Below, piece after piece: positions 23,590 through 28,590 of a DNA stretch of 28,590 bases. How positions within the stretch are numbered: position 1 is the first letter of the stretch; every line of letters starts with the position of its first letter. The stretch comes from Ichthyophthirius multifiliis. Lineage: Eukaryota; Ciliophora; Oligohymenophorea; Hymenostomatida. The notes beneath the pieces are model-generated. The model made no database searches, was not told where the DNA came from, and saw only the letters and a list, made by a program, of their open reading frames with translations. Both the position numbers and the translations under genes were made by a program. The stretch covers positions 1-28,590 of the forward strand of contig NW_004086027.1 of assembly GCF_000220395.1 (NCBI RefSeq), given 5' to 3'.

Positions 23590-23931
23590 AAATAAATTTA
23601 TTTGATATATACTTCTCTTTGTAATTATTTTTTTAATAAATTATTATTATTTTATATAAATATTAATTTTTAATTTTCTTTTTCTTTTTTTTTTCAAATC
23701 AAAACCTTGATAAATTTTGTATTTAATTTACTCTTTTATTGTTTGATAAATAAATTTTCTTGTAAAAATTACATTTTAGGCTATAATTCTTTATTAGAAT
23801 CTTTTCTTTTATTTTCTTTCTTTAACAAAGCATATCCTTAGTAGTTTTTTTAGTTATAAAAATTAATTTAAATTATTAAAAATTTTCCTGTTTTTTTTTT
23901 TCACTAAAGTTTATTCTTCGAAGAATATCAT
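23590..23931 (-). CDS. Weak K/Q-rich hypothetical ORF, end unresolved
   Basis: ATG 23931 begins MIFFEEQTLVKKKNRKIF, continuing through LKKLLRICFVKERKQKK and AQNVIFTRKFIYQTIKEQ, then a basic KKKRKRK run. No TGA until low-complexity sequence after 23590. The minus strand is A-rich here, as expected for a coding strand. The basic character could suit a nucleic-acid-binding protein, but A-rich DNA always yields K/N/Q-rich frames, so confidence is low. Confidence 0.3.
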
Positions 23932-23958
23932 CTTTAAACTGTATCAAAATTTATCTAA

Positions 23959-24461
23959 AAATGAATAAAAGACTATACAAAAAGGCATATTTATTTTTTA
24001 ATTCATATAAAATAATAATAGCCTAGTTTATAATATACTAATAGTAATCAAATCAAGAAAAAGTGCTAAAAAAAGACAAAAAACAATGAAAAATTTCTAA
24101 ATTATGTTTCAAAATAAAAAGAAACTGATAATTTAAAAAGATTAATATAAAACTAAAAAAAGGACTTTTATAATTACTTAATTAATGTTTTAAGATTTAA
24201 ATAATAAAAAATCTTAATAATATTAAAAAAAGAAGATGGAAATCGCAAAAAGAAATAAATGTATAAAAATAAATCACAAAAACTAAACTAAAAAAACTTT
24301 TTTATTCATTGAAAGTTTCTTATTATTAAAAAATATAAAGTAAAGTATTATAGTTATAAAAAAATATAAAAATATAATATAAATATACATATAAAAAACG
24401 ATACAATATCATAAAAGAACTGATAAAATATAAGATATACATAATAAATACGAGGTTTATG
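23959..24461 (+). other. A-rich segment with several competing plus-strand frames
   Basis: The plus strand becomes A-rich. A 42-aa frame starts at 23961 (MNKRLYKKAYLFFNSYK), and two longer frames, both K/N/Q-rich, overlap between 24060 and 24460. One ends KYEVYV at a TGA near 24461. Which, if any, is translated cannot be decided, and none has a recognisable domain. It starts only about 28 bp from the opposite-strand ORF. Confidence 0.25.
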
Positions 24462-25645
24462 TATGATTTTTATATAGTTTTAATATAATTTTGTTTTTAT
24501 AAATCAATAAAAAAAAAATATAAAATATAATTAAATAAAGATATTTTTTGAAATAAAATATATAAAGAAATATTTCAAATAGAAAAAACAATATGAATAA
24601 GAACTATATACAAAAAATATATGTATATATAGATAGTTTCTTTAGATAAAGCAATTTTATTAAAATAAAAATGTAAAAATTTTAAAATTCTTTTATTATG
24701 TAAAAATTTAATAAAAATATAAATAAATAAAATATATATATATATATAAATAATTTATTTGTTTATTTATTATATATATTTATATTTATTTCTATAATAT
24801 TTTTAATTTATATTAACTTTAATTATTTATACTTGACATAATTGATATTCAAAATATATTAATTTATAAAATTAAGTCTCATTGTATTAATTTATAAAAA
24901 TATCTTTTTTTTTTTTTCATTATATCTATTTATTTTTTATTTTTAATAATAAATTAATTAGCTTTTTTTTTTAATTATTAAAAATATTTTTTTTATTAAA
25001 ATATATAAATATTAAATTTTATATTAACAAAAATATATTTTTTATAAGAGGAAATATTAAAATTATAAAATTAATTTTAATAATAAAAATTCTTTAATAT
25101 AATTTTAATAAATTAAATTATTAATTTAAATTTTTTAAATAGTAACTAATTTATTATTTAATTTTATAATTAATATTTTTATATTTATTTTTTTACTTTT
25201 ATATTATATTTTAAAAAATTAGACATTATAAAATATTGTAGACTTTTAAAAATGTAAAATTTTTAGATATTGTATAATATTTTTTATATTTTAATTATTA
25301 ATAACTAATAAATTATTATATTAATTATATAATATTATAAATTAAATATTTTGATATTAGTTCTTTTTATTTATAAGTTGTTTTACTTGAATTTTAGATT
25401 TAATGATAAATTTTTATTCTTCAAATCAAATTATTAATAAAATAAGTTTACAACATTATTTTTATATAAATTAAAACATATAACAATTTTAGAGCTAATT
25501 TTCAAAATTAAAAATTATTATTATATACTTTTTCCCTCCATATAAATCAATTTTTGATTACTTATTTAGCATTTAAAAAAATAATTAAAAATATAAATAT
25601 ATAAAATCAATAAATCTAAAAAAAAATTTTTAAAAAAAAAAAAAA
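24462..25645. other. Intergenic A+T-rich DNA upstream of the claspin-like gene
   Basis: 1.2 kb with no sustained frame on either strand, dominated by alternating short A and T tracts. An A-rich leader (AAAAAAAATG context) immediately precedes the ATG at 25646. It should contain the claspin-like promoter. Confidence 0.5.
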
Positions 25646-28155
25646 ATGTCCTAAGAAAACTAAAACTCAAACGAGAATTCTTAAAAAAACATAACATAAG
25701 AGGAACCTTAGAAAAAGAAAAAATTATCAAAATTAGCAGAATTATCATAAACCATAGCCTCATTAGATGTCTAAAGGAAATAAAATCGTAAATAAAGACT
25801 TGAAAAATTACATTAAGAATTAGAAACTAATTAATAAATACTTTCTAGATTAAACAATAAATTCGATGAGGAAGAAGAAGAAGAACCAAATTATTAACGA
25901 GAATATGAAGGGCAAGAAGAAAATACAGAGGAATAAATAAATAAAAGGGGAAGAAAATAAAGAACAATGTGTGATGGTTTAAATGAATTAAATAAAAAAT
26001 AATAAAGAAAGACTAATAATAATAGTAACAATAATAATAGTAATAGGGACTTAATAAAAACTAATAATAAGCTTTTTAAGGAATTTAATTTTAAGGGATT
26101 TTAAGATGAAGAGGAAGAATAAAATATATATGAAGAAAATTAGTATTATTAAGAGAAATCAATATAGGAAGAGAGTATATAATTTGAAAGAAATATTGCT
26201 TAATAATAAAGAAATATAAAAAATTATGAAATTCATTAAAAAAATTATAAAAAAAACTTGGATTAGAATAAGATGATAATTTATATAAAGGAGGGCTTTT
26301 TGGATTTTTTTAAAGTTTAAGTTAATAAAATACATAAAGGGAAATTGATGAAGATTGTGAAATCTAATTGGAAATACCGAAAATTTAAAGCCATGATAAT
26401 GTTACTAATAATACCTTATTTTTAGTAAAATTTCAAGAAGTAATTCTATTATTACTTCTTCTTTAAAATAATAATAATAATTATAATAATAGTAGTAATT
26501 AAAATAATAATAATAATAATAATAATTGTAAAAATAATAATAATAATAATAAAATAATCATAATATATGTTAATAATTTTCAAGAGTATAATTATTAAAA
26601 AATATGTAATAAAAAATTATTGAAAAAAATCTAAAAATTTAAATGTCGAAGAAATAAAAAGCAAATTTATTTAAACTACACTAGATTCTATAGAACTTAA
26701 AAATGATCTAAAAAAATAAGAAAAATAAGAAAATAAATAAGAGGAGTAAGAATAAGAAGAAGACACTTCAGATGAAGATTATCAAGAAGAAGACAAAGAA
26801 GATTAAAAAGAAGAAAATATTTCCGAAAAAAACCAAAATTCTAACAAAAATTTAGAAGATGCTGAATTCCATTATAGGAAATTACTTGCATTGGAAGAAG
26901 GTATAAATATAGAAGATAAAAATTCAAAAGAAAGTTCAGAAAATTCATAATAAATAGAAGAAAATTCATAATAAATAGAAGAAAATTCATAATAAATAGA
27001 CTAAATTTCATAATTTACGCAAAATAATTCTTTTTAGATAAATTCAAGTGAAAAAAAGCCCAAAATTTTAAAAAGATTGAAAAGAAATAAAGACGAAGAA
27101 ATTAAAAAAAATTAAAAGAGGAAGAAAGAAAAAAAGAGAGGAAAAATTAAAAGAAAAAAAAGCTTTGTTATAAAATCCTTTAATGAGGAAAATTTTAAAT
27201 GATATGATAGAAGATGAAGCTGAATTAGGTTCAGATAATGAAGAAAATGATGATAAAGTGAAATAAATAGATGAAGAAGATGAAAGAAAGGAGGCTGGTA
27301 TTTAAGAAAACGAAGACTTAGATGGAGAACTGAAAGAAATTATCAATAATTAGGTATATATAGACGATGAAAATGAAAAATATGCCCAAATGTAATTCAT
27401 GAAAGACATAAATAAGAAAGATAAAGAAGAAATCGAAAATATAATCAATGGGATTTATAAAGGAAAATAAAAAAGGAAATAGTAAGATGGTTTTTTAGTC
27501 GATGATGAGAATTTATAAAGGGAAAAAAGAATCGAAAATGCAATAAAAATTTTGGAGGAAGAAGAAGATGATAATGATAGGGATTTTTAAGAAAACAATT
27601 AAGAGTTTTTTTCAGTTTAAAAAAAGAAAAGGAAAATGATTAAGTAAGAAAAGCAAATGTTTTATTTAAAAAAGAAATAGGAAAAATTCAGTTTCAATTT
27701 GATGAAAATAAATTTGTGGACTCTAATCTTTTTTCTATATTAGAAAAAGGAAATAATGTTACTAAAAAAATTACAGAAAATAAAAATTAGCTGAAGAATT
27801 CGGTTTTAAATGTTAAATTAAATAAGAACAAATTATCATAGTTTAATGAAAGTTTTAATAAAGAATAATTAATAAATGAATTTGGAGAATAATTTAATTT
27901 TTAGAAAAATAATAATGGAGGGATAAAAGATAAATAAATAATTATTAATAATAATAATAGTAATAGCAATAATAATAATAGTAATAATAATAATAATAGT
28001 AATAGTAATAATATTAGTAAATAAAATATTAATAATAATAAATTTTCATTAAATAAAATATTTTCGATGAATACATTACTTAAAGTAAGACCTTCTCCAA
28101 GTAAATATATGATTTTTGCTTAAAAAAAATACATAACAATTGATTAATATTTTAT
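25646..28155 (+). CDS. Claspin/MRC1-like replication-checkpoint mediator
   Basis: ATG 25646 (MSQENQNSNENSQKN). The protein is acidic and Q/N/E/K-rich, about 800 aa. The diagnostic part lies at 27130-27600: EEKLKEKKALLQNPLMRKIL, then MIEDEAELGSDNEENDD (the MRC1-domain acidic motif), DGFLVDDENLQREKRIENA and an EEEEDDNDRDF run. Near the end, KIFSMNTLLKVRPSPSKY echoes the SPSPK region of claspin. Claspin/Mrc1 travels with replication forks and relays ATR/Mec1 signals to Chk1/Rad53. A likely intron is 26606-26651. The frame must shift by one base near 26255, 27130 and 27670, each at an A-run, probably assembly homopolymer errors. Poly-N tracts are coded by (AAT)n. No TGA was found in the last frame, so the 3' end is approximate. 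Family call rests on the MRC1-like segment. Confidence 0.68.
26465..26559 (+). repeat. (AAT)n repeat read as polyasparagine
   Basis: Near-perfect AAT/ATA triplets interrupted by TGT AAA, in frame as asparagine in the claspin-like gene. A second such tract (with AGT serines) lies at about 27938-28020. Confidence 0.75.
26939..26999 (+). repeat. Three tandem 21-bp coding repeats
   Basis: The unit GAAGAAAATTCATAATAAAT(A) is repeated about three times, encoding the heptad E-E-N-S-Q-Q-I in the claspin-like protein. The copies are almost identical at the nucleotide level, which implies recent expansion. Confidence 0.85.
27938..28020 (+). repeat. (AAT/AGT)n repeat read as Asn/Ser tract
   Basis: Imperfect AAT triplets with interspersed AGT and AGC in frame in the C-terminal part of the claspin-like gene, giving an N/S-rich low-complexity segment. 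Confidence 0.75.
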
Positions 28156-28590
28156 TAATTTTTTAAAAATGATATATATAAATTATTAAATATATTAATA
28201 TATAAATATTTAAAAATATAAATAAATAAATATATAAATATATATGTATTTGTATAAATATGTATATAAATATTATTTGTAAATTTTTTTTAATAATTTT
28301 AATGAATAATTCTATTTTTTATAATTTAATAAATTTAGTATAATTTAAAATTTAATTTTTATGAAATATTTATAATATAAATAAAACATTTAAATATATA
28401 TATAACGTTCTTCTTTAAAATTACTATTTATTATATCATAATGTAAAATATATATATATAATAAAATCTAACAAATAAAATTAAAAAATGTTATGTTTTT
28501 TTTTGTAATAATATATTTTAATTAAATATAATTTTATTATTATTTAAATAATTTAAATATTTCTATAATATTTTTAAAATATATATATAA
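28156..28590. other. A+T-rich right end
   Basis: Low-complexity TA-rich DNA. The last claspin-like frame remains open into it, so it may contain an intron and a terminal exon, or only 3' UTR. No other gene seen. Confidence 0.45.

Noticed and set aside
25566-25763. Minus-strand standard-code ORF of 65 aa
   Set aside because: Antisense to the start of the claspin-like gene; hydrophobic F/L/I composition typical of shadows of A-rich genes.
26939-26999. Short direct repeats as a CRISPR-like array
   Set aside because: They are contiguous 21-bp coding repeats with no spacers, inside a eukaryotic gene.

Overview
This looks like macronuclear DNA of an oligohymenophorean ciliate, with Ichthyophthirius multifiliis or a close relative the best guess. 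The window is extremely A+T-rich (roughly 85% by eye). It makes sense only if TAA and TAG encode glutamine and TGA is the sole stop. Read with the standard code there are almost no open frames. Read with the ciliate code, long genes appear that are interrupted by short GT-AG introns, mostly 38-110 nt. All exon structures were worked out by hand; for most of the larger genes the spliced length is a multiple of three, which is an internal check.

Layout. Positions 816-7285 hold three minus-strand genes: a WD40-like protein, a membrane RING-H2 protein, and a FIG4-type SAC-domain phosphoinositide phosphatase with an intact CX5R active site. Positions 7645-11950 (+) hold a large hybrid-histidine-kinase-like membrane protein whose kinase half has lost its ATP-binding glycine boxes. 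Positions 12175-15660 hold small orphan membrane or hydrophobic proteins. A DHHC palmitoyltransferase (16254-17552, -) is divergent from an XPD/RAD3-like gene (17989-20916, +). That gene keeps the four iron-sulfur cysteines and overall length of XPD but has lost every ATPase motif. An Ard1/NAA10-type N-terminal acetyltransferase (21551-22165, +) follows. A weakly coding stretch (22.5-24.5 kb) leads to a claspin/MRC1-like replication-checkpoint gene (25646 to about 28155, +).

The genes do not form an operon or an obvious single system. Two of them (XPD-like, claspin-like) belong to DNA-repair/replication families. Several others (FIG4, DHHC, RING membrane protein, sensor-kinase-like protein) belong to membrane traffic and signalling. 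No tRNA, rRNA, CRISPR array, transposon or virus-like element was recognised. Intergenic DNA is nearly pure A+T with long (AT)n and homopolymer tracts. In several host genes the reading frame slips by one base at an A-run. I interpret this mainly as homopolymer-length error in the assembly, with very short introns or -1 frameshifting as alternatives. The most unusual finding is the XPD-like pseudohelicase, followed by the degenerate hybrid kinase.
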